64,000 bases of DNA from Opisthocomus hoazin. Lineage: Eukaryota > Chordata > Aves > Opisthocomiformes > Opisthocomidae. The notes under the pieces are model-generated. The model was given only the letters and a program-made list of their open reading frames with translations, had not been told where the DNA came from and made no database searches. Below, piece after piece: positions 10,925-24,800 of this stretch. The stretch spans positions 26,109,979 to 26,173,978 of the forward strand of contig NC_134421.1 of NCBI RefSeq assembly GCF_030867145.1. The letters run 5' to 3'. Positions within the stretch are counted from its first letter, which is position 1; every line of letters starts with the position of its first letter. The position numbers and the translations under genes are program-made.

Positions 10925-12752
10925 GTAAGTAACTGAAATCTGAATGCTATGAAACGAGGTAATTTAAAGATGGGTGAAATCCATGTAGTCCCTGTGGTAT
11001 TTCTAGGCCAGAGGGTCTGAGTTAAGCAGTGACGATCTCACAGAGTTAGTGGGACAGCTATGTCTCTCTGCATAGGCAGTGCCTGGGTAGCTGCTAATTC
11101 AGCCCTAGCAGTGACTGTCCCATAGCCTGGTTACCTTCTGACCAAATGCCTGACTTGCAGTCATCCTGCAGGCAGCCCTCCTCAATGGTCTGTGCGAGCA
11201 TATTTTTGTGGATCTGATGATTCAAGAAGCAGGAGCAAGGCACTTGCCGGTGGTGCGCTGTAACCACCCTTTCAGACAATACTGTCAGCCTCTGTCTGTA
11301 TAAACAGTACATCAAATCTAAGGTATGCTTGGGATCACGTAGATACACCCTTCAGGTCCCGTTCTGCCAGTCCAGAAGCTGTGAATGGATCTCCTTGTTG
11401 CTTGAGTTGTGATAACGAGGAAGGCAAATTGTGCTGTTATGGGGACAGTAAAATAGGATTCTTCTTGCACCCGTCTGCAGATGGACTATCTAGTTATTCT
11501 GACTTCAGACAGGGTTCAAGACTTTCATCTCAAACTGAAATATGGCCATGCCTAGCTTTTAGACAGGTTTCCTTTGGGTTCCAAATCAATCATTTCACAA
11601 ACATAAACAAGGCTCAGAAGTCCAAGAACAGATGGTAAAATAAAATAATCTGTGAGTTGCTGATCTTTGTAGAAAGCTATAAAGTTTGTTCAAATCAGAT
11701 CTGAGAAATCTGGGGTTATGTAGGAGGCATGAATGGCTTCTGGGGTTGTACTTCTGCTGTACAACTGCATTTTGAGCAGACTTTACCCTTGAGGGAAACT
11801 GAATCACTTCATCAGAGCAGTCTTTTACAAATCACAACATAGGCAGGTTCAACTAAAGTACAGCCGGTCAGTTATAAAGTCTTAACATTTTTTTACATCA
11901 AAAGTTAGGAAAATGGAGATATATTAACAAATATCTGAAAAAAATTATTTGGACTGTTGGTAAAAATGCCATTGCAGTGACTCCAAAACAGCAGTTATGA
12001 AAATTCTTCCCATATAATTAAGATGCATCTCTCCCTAGAAAGATGTAAGAGTGTTAAAAATTACTTACACAAACACAGATATGCAGTAGTAACTTCTCTT
12101 TTACTTTGAAATAATATCTAAATATATTCCCTGTAAAATGCTCAGTCACTCCTGAAAGAAGGTTGGAAGAATAACTATTAGGAAGGAAAAATTGGACAAA
12201 TTCCATTAAAAATGAACACACAGAAAGAAATTATCCATGCAACAATCATAAAATTGTAAAGTTATGCATAAGTGTAACTAGTCTTGTAGAGTGATTAAAA
12301 TGATTAAAGTTTGTCAATTAATATATAGCTCACATTTTTGTACTGCATTTCATATTTCCTTGCTTTAAAAATATTATTTGAATCATGTCTTATAATCCCC
12401 TTTCTTTTAGCAGATTTTACAACCCTATCATCGTCTATGTGGTTTCCTCTACCAGGCATAAACATGCACGTTTCTTTGACTTTCGTTCACTACCTGCCAT
12501 TCCTTGCAGTTAACAAGTGAATGTTTAATGCAATAGTCTCCATATGTCTGCTTGCAATACGGCTCTTCTTTCATGAAAAGGCAATAATCATCCTTTGTTG
12601 CATGCAGCTTAATAAGTTCACACACCAGATTTCTCCATCTTCATCATTAAAAAGGTTTATTTAATATATGAACAGTTCTGTAGGATAGCTTTGTGGTGAA
12701 ATGGTTTCCAACGTCAGATACTCAGTTTTTGTTTGAACTGTCTTTTGTACAG
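10925..12752. other. MGAT4C intron between coding exons 2 and 3
   Basis: A 1.8-kb AT-rich intron with a canonical GTAAGT donor and a TCTTTTGTACAG acceptor. I see no transposon or coding signal in it. Confidence 0.8.
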
Positions 12753-13909
12753 GGTATCTTACAATTGGGCTGTCCTCTGTGAAACGGAAAAAGGGAAACT
12801 ACTTGCTTGAGACCATCAAGTCCATATTTGAGCAGTCAAGTTATGAGGAACTCAAAGAAATCGCAGTGGTAGTGCAGCTGGCAGATTTTGACTCAGCCTG
12901 GTGTGAAGGGATGGTCCAGGATATTTCACAGAAATTTGCACATCACATAATTGCAGGCAGGTTAATAGTTATTAACGTCCCTGAGGAGTATTATCCTGTA
13001 CTGGATGGCCTCAAGAGAAATTACAATGACCCAGAGGACCGTGTGAAGTTTCGATCCAAGCAAAATGTGGATTATGCTTTCCTTCTTAACTTCTGTGCTA
13101 ACCTTTCTGACTATTATGTGATGCTAGAAGATGACATTCGCTGCTCAAAGAACTTTTTGACTACTGTTAAGAAAGTAATCACGTCACGAGAAGGATCTTA
13201 CTGGGTGACTTTGGAATTCTCCAAACTGGGCTACATTGGAAAGCTTTACCATTCCCATGACCTCCCACGCCTGGCCCACTTTTTGTTGATGTTTTACCAA
13301 GAAATGCCTTGTGACTGGCTGCTCATCCACTTTCGTGGGCTGTTAGCTCAAAAGGAAGTGATACGTTTTAAGCCATCTCTGTTTCAGCACATGGGATACT
13401 ACTCATCTTACAAAGGAGCTGAAAACAAGCTAAAGGATGACGATTTTGAAGAGGAATCATTTGATATCCCTGACAACCCACCTGCAAATTTGCACACCAA
13501 CATGAATGTATTTGAAAACTATGAGGCAAGCAAGGCTTACAGTAGTATTGATGAATACTTCTGGGGCAAAGCTCCTTCTACTGGAGACTTCTATGGGATT
13601 GTATTTGAAAAGCCCACTAAAATCAGTAAAATTAAAGTTGTCACTGGAACTGAAGACCGGCAAAATGACATTTTGCATCACGGGGCCCTGGAAGTAGGAG
13701 AAAAGATTGTAGGGAGTAAAAAAGGGAGACAATGTATTACTTACCTGAGACTAGGGGAATTCAAAGATGGGAATTTTGAAATAACAGATGTAGAGCACAA
13801 AGTTCTGTTTGACATTAACTGCATGAGAATACTTGTTACTAAAAGTCAGAAAGAATGGCTGATCATTAGGAGCATTAGTGTCTGGACTTCACAAACACCA
13901 AATCAGTAA
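12753..13909 (+). CDS. MGAT4C: MGAT4C terminal coding exon (GT54 catalytic and C-terminal domains)
   Basis: The acceptor CAG ends at 12752 and the TAA stop is at 13907-13909. The split codon joins the previous exon to give [24 protein letters not shown], a highly conserved start of the GT54 domain (the longest unbroken part shown here is family-typical). The acidic motif [13 protein letters not shown] puts E-D-D at residues 218-220, the likely metal/nucleotide-sugar site equivalent to DXD. An NLS sequon lies at residue 209. Conserved blocks [18 protein letters not shown] and [16 protein letters not shown] follow. From about residue 365 the chain looks like the family's C-terminal beta-sandwich, lectin-like domain ([30 protein letters not shown]). 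The end [10 protein letters not shown] runs about five residues past the human end. There are no frameshifts or stops, so the gene looks functional. Which branch the enzyme adds (GnT-IV or GnT-VI type) cannot be read from the sequence. Confidence 0.97.
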
Positions 13910-14859
13910 AGCAAAGCCACCTGAGAAGGTACAGAGTGCATAGAATCAACTGGATCCCAACTGGTGCCACTCCCCAGAAAACTGACTTCCAACTCTTCAC
14001 CAGAGACACAGAAAATCTGGGGGAATCACAAAACAAGCAAAGCAATTTATTTTTTACTAGTTTGGTCAGGCAATATACAAATACTTATTTGGTGAAAATT
14101 CTGAATTTTATAGAAAAAGCAAAGTTCTCAAACGTCTCCTGAGATCTTGAATCCCTTTTTTATTGTCATTTCTCTGTAAGAGAGATCTGCTGGACTAAAC
14201 AAAACAAAACATAATATCCTATAATTACCAAAAGTTTTAAAGTTATAACTAGTATGTTGTGAAAAGAAATTGGGTTGCACCTTATGCATATATAAATTTA
14301 AAATGTTATGGTAGTACGCATTTGTACAATAGTTGGTGACATGTTTCTTTTAAAGGCAGTTGTGAAAAGGAAATCTGTCCTGAAACTGGCAGTTTTATTC
14401 TGTAAGAAAATAGTGTGGCTAAACATCTTTTCAAAAGGGAATGTATGTAAAATTATAAATCTGACATGACAACTATGTGAAAAATAGATCACTGCATCTG
14501 TTATTCTGTCTCAACAAATATCCTTTGTAATTTTTCCTGGGTCCTTTCACTGAAATGAGCACTACTTGAATTCTGTATTACTTATGGGACCAATTTACTC
14601 TCCTTATTCGAACAACATGCCTCACAGTAAGCAAGCTTTCTGCTTGAGTACAGATGTCGTTATCAAACCCAAGCACCTCAAGGGCAACACTGTTCTCTTA
14701 GACAGGCGTCTTCACAGATCTCAGCTTCAACTTTTTCTGTTCCTTCATGATATGCAGAACTCCCCATAAGAAATTTGCACATACTTAAATACTACAGCAT
14801 GCTTTCCAAGGACTGTTATCCCTTTCATAGCTACATGTCCTTTTCATGTACGATACAAA

Positions 14860-14881
14860 TGTATCATACATGTATGATACA
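14860..14881. repeat. Perfect 22-bp palindrome within a short direct repeat
   Basis: A perfect inverted repeat centred on TACATGTA, with arms TGTATCA and TGATACA. It overlaps two direct copies of a CATGTA-GATACAAATGTA-type unit spanning about 14845-14887. It is about 950 bases past the MGAT4C stop and so may lie in the 3'UTR. Confidence 0.8.
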
Positions 14882-17800
14882 AATGTAAAGTGTACTGGGT
14901 TGATCAATTGGAGGTGAATGTAATCACCACTGTTTCCTGGATAATCTCTAGACAACAGAGCAGACGTAAAATGAAGAATCTTGATTCAACAAAAAATTAA
15001 CATGTTTCTAAATTAGTTTGTGTTTTTTTTTTCTTCAGTCTCCTAATTCTGATCTTGTTAGTTTTGTAGACTTCTTCCAACTGTTTCTGGTTATTTTCTG
15101 TAAGGTTATTTTGTCTGGCTTTAGTCAACAAGCAGAAAAATTCCCCCAGTGCTTATGACTTCAGTGTCAGCTCTGGACTTTAGTGCATCACACAAGGAGG
15201 CTGTATAGCTTTATGATTTATACTATATGCATACATTTAGGGTTTTTTTCCCTAAGAAATTCTCCAGACTGTCTCAGTAGATGCACTAAGAAATCCATGA
15301 GTATCAAGCGTGACACAGATGAACACTGTAGAGTCAATCTCACGAATATCGCGGTTATCGTCTAATTGTATGTACAGGTTTTAGCTAAACCTGGAAGGTA
15401 AGGATTAAATTTGAAGAATGTCTGAACTGACCAAAAGTGAACAGACTACTGTTCTCAGTCCATCCAAATCTAACATGACTATTTCAGAAGGGTAAATTAT
15501 TCAAAAATTTACATGAAACAGCAATGCAATTGCTTTTCCTGATTCATAAATCCTGATAAACTCAGGTCCAGGTGTGGCAAATCCCCGCAAGACAGAGGTG
15601 AGGTACATTTTAAAATAAATCTTCTGATATATGTTTCTACATAATTCCCAAAAGCATTCTCTTCTCAAAGGACGTCTGTGTTTCTTTGTTCCTTAATACA
15701 CAGCTAAATCTCTATTCTTCATACACATATATTCAGTAAAATAGATTAAAAATGACATACATGTTTAATCTGTAAAAGAATATTTTTTAAAATAAAAAAT
15801 GCATGCTAATCTAAATTTATTATAAATACTGATGAAGGACTTGCTTTTTAACAGTGATCTTCCATGATTATCGAATAATTAGTTGATAATTAGTCATTAG
15901 TCAACACCAATTTTTTTAATAAACTGCCATTCTTTTAATTTTTCTTTCCTTGATCATTGACTATCAGTGCCAAAGCAAGTACAACTAGGCTAACCAGGAA
16001 CATTACCTTTACTTTTATTCAGAAATGCAGTATGTCCAAACCAAACTTCTAAATTAGAATAGAAAATATACTCAATCCCAAGGTTTAAAATGTTCTTGTA
16101 ATAAAAATCATACACAATGTGAATGGCTAGTACAAATTAAATGGTCTCAACATAAGCCTGAAGTAATTTAAATTATATTTTTGAATTAGAAGCTGAACAA
16201 AACTGGTTTCCTTTTTAAAACAACAGTAATAATGAGTCTCATCTTTGATATCATGGCTTAGCAGTGAGAACACTCATCTGGCTGTTACCAGTCCCAGAGG
16301 GTCAAACACACAAATGTCAAGTGAATGCCCTCAAAGGAATCTTTCCTTGGGTGTGGATAGTGGTATGTGCTGGCAAAGAGAGGCATGCACCACTCTTCCT
16401 GTTGAATTCAAGTTGATTTGGAAAAAATCATTAACCATACATTTATTCCAGGAGAGGGAAGAAAGCGGTTCTGTAAGCTAGTGCTTTGAGCACTCACTTT
16501 AGTGCATTGAAAGGCTCCTCCTTCAAAGAATGCGTATTTAATCCAACTCATTCATACGAAAAAGGCTGAAAAATTCGGAAAGGAAAAAAAAAATCCATAA
16601 AATCAATGATAACTGTTTTTCAGACAGATTTCAGAAAGATACATTTGAAGATACGTTTTGAAGATGTACTAAGAAAAGTGATTGCCTTCTGAAAGAGAAA
16701 TAATTAATCAGGCATATATATGCTCACTAATAATTCTCAAAGTCTGGATTTTCTTTTTTTTTCCCTGATGCAGCAAAAGATCAGCAGTGTCACAAAGCTC
16801 TGTTCATTGGTGTATACAGCTGGTTCTGTTGGTGTGTATTTCCTGGGTTCATATGTGGACTGAACATTAATATTTTCATACTGAAATGCCAATATTGAAA
16901 ATATTTCACTGTAGTCTGCACACTGATGGATCTATTCTTCACTAACATACAAGTATTGTTCCTATTGGCACTGTTAGGGATACCTCACTGTATAAAGTCC
17001 CTGGGACTTTTTTTCTTTTCTTAACTAAAAGCCAGGTTGTCTTCTATCTTGCTTCACATGGTGTAATCCCTCTGACAGAGAATTCCTGGGAAGTAAAATA
17101 TTACTCACTGTGAATTAAAGAAGAACTGAACCCTTAGTTTAGTGCAAAATAAACAAACCTAGAAGACAATAATTTTCAGGCAAAACAATGTTAGCATATT
17201 TGCTATATGTACTGTGATAAAGATAATTCATTAAGGTGCTACATAAATGCAGTTTTTTTAAAATCAATGTTCTTACATGATGCTCTGTTTCAATTTTTGC
17301 TCAGTATTCTCTTGTGTTAGACACTAATGGGTTTGCTTTTATAAAAGGAAATCAGGAATTTGTTCATTATTGAATAATTAAAAGTTATTTAAACAGCAAA
17401 CTATAAGACCTTAGAAAATATTTCATGTTGGAAAACTATTAAAGGAAAAAAACCCCATGGTTAACCATCTTAGAAACTGCAGCTGTAATCAGCTTTCATT
17501 GGGAAGCATTTTGAAGATTCTGGTGGAAATAATAGTTCTTATTACTCTCACATCAAATTTGCAATTCTGTTGGGCTACATTTCAATAAGAATTAAATTAT
17601 GAGTAGTAATGCAGATCATGTATCATGAGCTCAGGCAGTGTCATATCCTCAAATGGTATAATGTCTAACGTTTTGCAAAACACAGGTGGAAAATACAGAT
17701 GTATTACAATGAAAACAAACTGAGTGATTTTTAAATCATATTTTATATATAAAGACAAATTAATTGAAATGTCTCCACCACTTCATCAGCTTTTCAGGTA

Positions 17801-18900
17801 AAGTAAATCAAGGGGCTTAATCCTTGTTCTTCTCTGATTAGTCCTTGGAGATGAAAACTACAAAATTTTTACTCCCTTAAGTGGAAGTAGGATTGACCTA
17901 TATATCATAAAAGACTGAAAGTGATGATTTCGTAAAACAATTATTTTTTATACTTAAACAAATATTTGTCATCTTTTCCATTTTAGTTTTAGCCATCCTG
18001 GAAGCCTGAAATGAAAATGAAAACAGTTTCCAAACAGATATATTTTAATATCTATGGATGGCATTTTCCAAGTTCTTGCCTATTTTACAGATTTGTCACA
18101 GCAAATACATTCTGTGTCAGCTAGGCATTCATGCCCTTCAGCAGCGCAGTCAGGCATGTAGACTAAGGCTAGATTGCTGCTTCTGCTGTAAATGGAGAGA
18201 AAGAGGAGCACATCCAGAGTCATCTCAGCATACAATGTTTGTCTAAGATCTGTTTCTCTCTACTGACTATGGTGGGAGGCTGTGCAAGTGGTATGGCCCG
18301 AACATTCATTTCCTAGATAATTAGAGATACAGGAGATCTGCTTCTTTTGCACGATTACATATAATACACATAAATCTAGATAAAAAACATGTGATGCATA
18401 TAAATCTTTACAGATAATTTCCTATCAGCAGCACCACTCTTCACAGCAGGGATGTTCACTATCTTCGTCATGAATACTGTCTTGCAATTTCAATAAAAAT
18501 AATTTGTTCAGCTTTAAGATAAGGAATGTGAATCTCTTCCTTGAATCTAAAGCACTGTTTATTACATGTTAGTTTTACAGTGAAATTAAGTATAGAGAAA
18601 GATTAAATACAATTACTCTTCCATAACAGTAGTTGGTTATTACATTGGCATAACATTGAATTGGCATCTGACCAGATACTAGGCTGTTTTTCAGCCACAC
18701 TTCTAGATGTTTTTCAGCTGTCACTGTACTTACTACAAATTCTCGAATAAAATTCCACTTTGTCCTGACAGTTGTAAAAAGGCTCTTAAAACTCCATGTA
18801 GAACTTGAAAGTACTTTAAGTAGGGTTGTATTGCTAATTAACCCCTTTGCCAGCCCTTTTGCTGAGCTTGTGTAAGAGTTTCACATTTAATGAGCAAAGC

Positions 18901-18923
18901 TGAGCATCAAAAGCTGATGCTCA
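18901..18923. repeat. Short hairpin, 8-bp perfect stem
   Basis: TGAGCATC and GATGCTCA are separated by a seven-base loop (AAAAGCT). It lies in a block (about 18,830-18,960) that also has TAATTAA and repeated ATGAGCA/AGCTG words. No function is assigned. Confidence 0.6.
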
Positions 18924-21697
18924 TTTCATCCATTCAGCTGGTTACACAGCTGCCTTCTCTCTTTCTTGCTATTTACTCGGTAACACTGGTTTTGCTTTTG
19001 CCAGTTCAGGAAAGCCTACCTGGCAGCCATGGAAATCTCAGGTAGTGAATTCTCAGTCTCAGAGGTGCTCTGTTGGTATTTTACGAAATGTTCCCATTTC
19101 TTAACAGACTTGTACCATTGTTTTGGAAACCAGCACAAGCACAGTGTTCAGCTTCTTGGGTTCTGCCTTGGTGTTATTAGAGTGAATTTTCTTCCTAGAC
19201 AACTGTACAGAGCAAAGACATTAAAAAAAAATTACCTGGAAAAAAATAACTGCTATGCAAAAGACCTGCTTTTAATTTTTAAGAGCAGGTTCAGAGGTTT
19301 CTTTGTGATCAGGCTTTATCTATCCCAAGCAATTTAAGTGGAAAAGATGAAAATACCGTGATGGCAAGAAACGGTTAAATAAACATTATGTGTGTATATT
19401 TCTGCTGTATGATTGCACTTAAACTAACTCATCATTTAAAGGCAGTTGTTTGTCAGAGTATCATCATTGTATTAACCCTTTTACAGCAAAAGGGAGCCCG
19501 TGATGGCCCCTATAACTGCTCTTTTTTTGCAGTTTCAATAAAAATAATAGATTCAGCTTCCAAAAGCATTGCCTTGGGCATGCACACTGATGTAGTACAC
19601 AAAGAACAATATTGGCCGCCTGTCCAGCCTGCTGTATACTTATGTATTCTTGAGTATTCCAGCACTGGAATACTTATGTCTACCAGAGGTGGGGATGGAA
19701 ATCTGACAAGAAGGAGTTACTGTCTTTGCTACAGTACCTGTAATAATTTTGGAAATAAATGTAAGATATGAAAAGACCCTTTGGCTTAAAGCCCTTCTCT
19801 TTACCCAGAGTATTATTCAGTTTTCTTTTAACTGTAGATACCACATTTTCGTTTGTTTAACTTAGGCCAAAAGTGCATACAGCCTAAGAGGAAAAAGCAT
19901 ACTTTAAAGGAAATTTGACAAGTTATTGTATACTTCACTTTCTCAGAGGTATGTTCGCCTTGTTCTCATAACCTGGATTTAGAGTTCCTGCTCAAACTGA
20001 AGTCTAGAGCTGCAAATTAAAATGTTCTGGGTTTTTTTCCTTAGTATACCTTGCACCACTAAGAGCAGAGATCTTAAGTTATGGGTTAAACCCTTACATC
20101 AATATTTGCTGCTACTGAAAGTCCCTTGCTTTGCGCTGATGCCACTTGGGATATTTCAGTTCATCTGAAACTTTAAATTCCATTCTAATTTCATGTTACG
20201 CTTTCACCAGCACACCTAGGCATTCCCTCCCACTCTCTTTAATTTTATTACTGAATAAATGAATGTCATCTTGGGTAAATATTGCCAAACCACTTTCACC
20301 TCCATTCAGGAAACTGGGACTGTTACTGTCATATATTTCTCAAAATTGCTTCCTTCATTTGGCCATTCCTCCCTACATTTAAATGCCACATCTGCTGAGA
20401 AGACAATAAGCGTGCTATAAGACACCCTTTTAAAGAAGAAGTGCTAATTCTTTTTTTGCCATATAACTCTAAGGATGTAATATTTGATTGTGTCAAAATT
20501 ATATCCATACCTTTTTACCTCTGTGAAATTCTCATAAAGCAAACTGGTTTTGCTAATCACTCCTGCAAATGGTTCCTTCCAGCAGTCTGGTTTTGCATTT
20601 GCAAAGTGAGCCAGGTTTCTCTCCTCCACAAAGCTGAACAGCATCTTTCACAGAAGGAAAATAAAAGCCCCAAAAGGTTCTTCTCTGTAGTGGTTGTCTG
20701 CTACCTTTCAAAGATGCACTTTCTTCCATGTGTTTCCTCCCTCAAAATTGTGTATTAAAATCAACATTTGGACCCCTTCTTCCTGATACCTCAACTCACT
20801 TCCATCTGCACACTCAAATTTTTTCTTTTGGAAAGGAGTAGTTTTAGTTTACACAGAAACTCTTACCTTTTGGCAATAAATGACACAACACAGCCAGCAA
20901 TTTTTTCAACAGTCCTTCTATTTTAAGTATTCAAAATGAGATGTGCAATATATTCCCTCAAAGGAGAGAAAATGTTTGCTCAAACATGTTTGTATTGGAA
21001 AAACAAACAAAAAGTCAGGTAAGGCTTTTCAGGTAAGTAAGTGTGTGCATCTGTGTGCGTAAGTACATTAATAAAAAAGTTGCATAAAACCAGATATATA
21101 GCTGCCTTCTGCACCACAGACTTTAAGCTCTCCAGCTAAGGAGAGAAACAATTTTTTGGTCAAAGCTGTGTGTCAGAAATAATTTGGACATTAATTTCTC
21201 TGCAGTTAATCACTCTTTCTTCTGACACTAAGCCAATTCCATAGAATATAATCTCTTGGGTAATATCTCTTGCCATGCAGTTGCACAGATTTTGTAAACA
21301 GATGTTACTTTTCCTGATTTTTTATTATAATTAACACATTTACATTGACCATAAACTATTGATAAAATATTTTTCTTCTCTTGTTTTATTTAAAAGGTTA
21401 TTTTTCCTCTTTTAAACTGAGGAAATACATTTGTTCTTTTCAATAGCTTGAGCATAAACATTCTAGAACAAGGAATTTGGAGCCACATATGTGTCCTGAT
21501 GTGAAACTAGGGTCTACCATTGTACTTGTAGCATATTTAACAAAAGGTATTTAAGCCATAAAAGTAGATTTAATAATTTGTTTCTTCAAAAAAAAAAAAC
21601 CACTAGCGCATCTTTGTTTCAGGACTTTGTAATAAAAAAATGCAGAAAAAAATGCACCAGACCATATTACAGGAAAACATCCCTTTCCCAAACTTTC

Positions 21698-21888
21698 CTT
21701 CTCTTCTCCAGGCTGAACAGGCCCTAATCTCTCAGCCTTTCCTCACAGGAGAGGTGTTCCATCCTGTTGATCATTTTTGTGGCCCTCCTCTGGACTTGCT
21801 CCAAGAGGTCCATGTCTTTCCTGTGCTGAGGGTTCCAGGTTGGGTCTCACCAGAGTGGAGTAGAGGGGCAGAATCGCCTCCCTCGACC
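21698..21888 (-). mobile_element. CR1 LINE fragment, internal
   Basis: The - strand matches the CR1 reverse transcriptase C-terminal region. Visible on + are CTTCTCCAGGCTGAACAGGC, GTGGCCCTCCTCTGGAC and GAGTAGAGGGGCAGAATCGC, the reverse complement of typical CR1 coding words (LFSLE, WRPQQ-type, LPLYS-type). Both ends are missing, including the 8-bp tail, and the copy has several changes. It is older than the 4147 and 54566 copies. Confidence 0.88.
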
Positions 21889-24800
21889 TTATTAAAGATT
21901 GAACAACTGTCTTCCACTGTCTTCAAGAAGAATATACTGGAAAGTTTTGGTCAATATGTCTTATTGTTTTGATAATTAGTAGCTAGTAGTTGGTTTTATT
22001 TGTTTATTTTCATAGAGATAGATTTCCTGAGCAGTGGAGGGAGAAAAAATTTGTTGTATTTCTACATCATCTATTTCTGTAATCACCTTTTTCATATCCA
22101 GATTTTGCTACTCCCTCATTCACTGCGGGCACACACTCACACACTAAAAAAACAAATGAACAGAAAGGCACTGTAATCAACAGGTTTCTGGTGGAGAGGG
22201 GAGCAGGAGAGACAGAATTAGAAACTGTCTTAGGTATTTGAAGTTCAGCACAAAAAACGCTACAGAACATTTTCTCCTGCTGCCCTGCCTTTTCACTGTG
22301 ACATTTCTTCCATTTCAAGTGCCTCTGTGGATATGTGATCTAAAGCTCACTGAACTTAGTGGGAACTTTTCTATTAACTTCACACTACTTTGCCATGCCA
22401 CTTCAGTTATAAATCTTCTGTCATGTAAGCCAGGTTGCTTTCTGGTCGAACTACACTGTGCTGTGTAGATGTACCCTCTAGTTGCCTATGTGGTTTGAAA
22501 TCTGGGATAAATTACTAACCCAGCAAACATTTATGCAGATGTTTGAGAAGTGTCTACTCCTGCTGAAATTGGGTACTGGAGCCAAATTTGGCATGCTACA
22601 TCACCTAGAAGACTCCTTGGGCGTGCATTATAGCTCCATAGGCCTCTGACTCGCATCCAGCCAGCTAACAGCTATAGTGGTTTAAAACCTTACCACTCGC
22701 CAGCTTTTGTTGTATTCCCCTCTCTTCACTTTGCTTAAATTTACAGTCCCAGCAGTGGAGCAGGTGGAAGATAAGAGCTCAGCAAAGCCACTGTTCTATG
22801 CAGCATCTTTGTGCAAACCTCTTTCATCAGTATTTTAAATATTCTGACAGGCTGGGGACCTGGAGCACCTGCAGCGTTGCCCCACGCTGCCTTCTGCTCC
22901 TGCCCCACCAGGCAGCAGTGGCTGGCAGGGAGCTGGTTGCATAAAGCTTTCAGCTGGACCTTAAAACAGGCTTTTTTTTTTTTTCCCCATATTTCCTTCC
23001 CTACACAAAGCAATCCTTCATTCCATTATTTATGGATCTATCACATTTTAGTGCAGCAAGTTTTCGAATAGCAAAGTAATAAAGATATTCAGCAAAGAAA
23101 AAGAAAAAAGAAGAAGAAAAAATTTTAACTCCGAATTTTCCCAAATTAGTCATTAACAATATGTCAGATCCAGTAACAAATTAGGAGACATTTCTCTTTT
23201 TGTCCATTAAATTTAGCTTTCTTTTGTGTTTTTGTCTCTCACATTTATTAGTTGCACAGGCAAATAAAACTGAAAAACAACAGAAAACCTTTCCCTTTCT
23301 CACTTTCCAGTTTGCACAGATTTAGAACTTTTTAATATTTACCCACATGGAAACATCTACCATCTGGTGAGCATACTTTGGTCAGACACTCTGCTCCCAG
23401 TAGTCAGGATGTCTTGGAAAAATTCCTAGTGCTTAAAAAAAAGACAAACCAAAACATCTTTGTCTGTGCCAGGATAGTTTCTGGGCCAGATGCTTATCTG
23501 AATTACCCTGTTGCAAATAACTGCTTCCAATACTAGTAGAAAAGCAAAAGCTATACCTAATTTTTTACTTTCTTTTATTTTCTTTAATATAAAGCTGTAA
23601 TTAAGTAGACTGAGATGATTAAAATAGTCTCAGAAACCTTTTGAAGGGAACAGGATCTTTAGTTTAACTCAGAGTAATCAACCAGAGACTTAAATTCCCT
23701 TCTCTCTCACAAAAGCAAGTGCTAAAGCAGATTTCTGAGGAATCTGAATGTTTGAATCTCAGGATTCTGGAACAGAGATTCCTTCCTTCTTCCTCATCTT
23801 AGTATGAGTGATAGAAAAGCACTTTTCTTCCAAAACAGTCTTTATTCCAAAGGACAAAATTTATTGTTTCATAAATGGGGTGTACATCTACTTGGACTCT
23901 TACTAAAGTTTCTGCTGCTTGTCCCATGCTTCTAAAATGCTGCACTCAGTAGCTTAACTGCCTTCACTGCACTTGTGCTAATAGACCCGATTTTCAGGCT
24001 TCAGTCTTTAATGACATAAAATTTCACAATCAGGAATTATTTCTGTTCTCCCTGTTTGCTTCAGTTCACTGAAGTTTTCAGACAAAAATGTGAGAGACAC
24101 AAAGAAACAATTAGGAAAAATGTTTATAGCTTTCAAGAGAATTGTTCATTTTTTATCCCTTTTGTTGGAAAACAGATCTTTTCTCCCATATGGCATCTCC
24201 GAACAAAGTTTTTGGCACTCAGACTGCTATTTGCAACATATTCCTAAGTGCTAATGCACCTTTCCCCCACCCCCCCCCAAGCTGCTTTTTTTAGTTTGCT
24301 GTTCTGTCTAAGCAATCACCATCTGTTATGAACTCGAGGTGGTTTTTTGTGTGTTTTTTGTTTCCTTTTTCATCTGTACTGGAATCCAGATGAGTACAAG
24401 CTTCTTTTTGGAGATTTGCTTGTTTTTTTCTTTTTTTTTTTTTTAGTCAGAATGGAAACTATCTGTAAGAAAGAGTTCATCTGGTAAATTGAGCTTGTAT
24501 TTTCATTTTTGCTACTACAAAAAAAAAGGATACAGAAAGAAGTAGAGCTAAATGGCCAGAGAAGATATTGAAGGGCTTTTTTCCTTTGGAATGCCCTGCC
24601 GTGCTTTGGTAGTGAGCATGTAGGGTGGCACACTGGATTACATGTGAACAAGCAGAGAAATTACTTCAGTTTAGACTATTCCTTGAGCCTGAAGGTAGCA
24701 ATTTCTCAGCCGCTGAAGAGGAATCAGATGTAAGAAGGGGACAGTCACTAACAAAGCAAAGGATGACTCAGATGTTCCTAGTGCTTAAAAAATATTCTAT

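Larger units (their letters stand above)
13910..21697. other. MGAT4C 3'UTR of unknown length, then intergenic DNA
   Basis: The sequence following the MGAT4C stop is AT-rich and presumably begins with its 3'UTR. No strong polyadenylation signal is close to the stop. AATAAA at 15614-15619 and further AATAAA-like strings to about 15,920 are candidates only. The stretch also contains a 22-bp perfect palindrome at 14860-14881, a short hairpin at 18901-18923 and a pair of similar 33-bp segments (18483 and 19528). No gene is recognised. Confidence 0.55.

Noticed and set aside
13936..14142. 68-codon frame just after the MGAT4C stop
   Set aside because: No homology; it lies in what is presumably 3'UTR.
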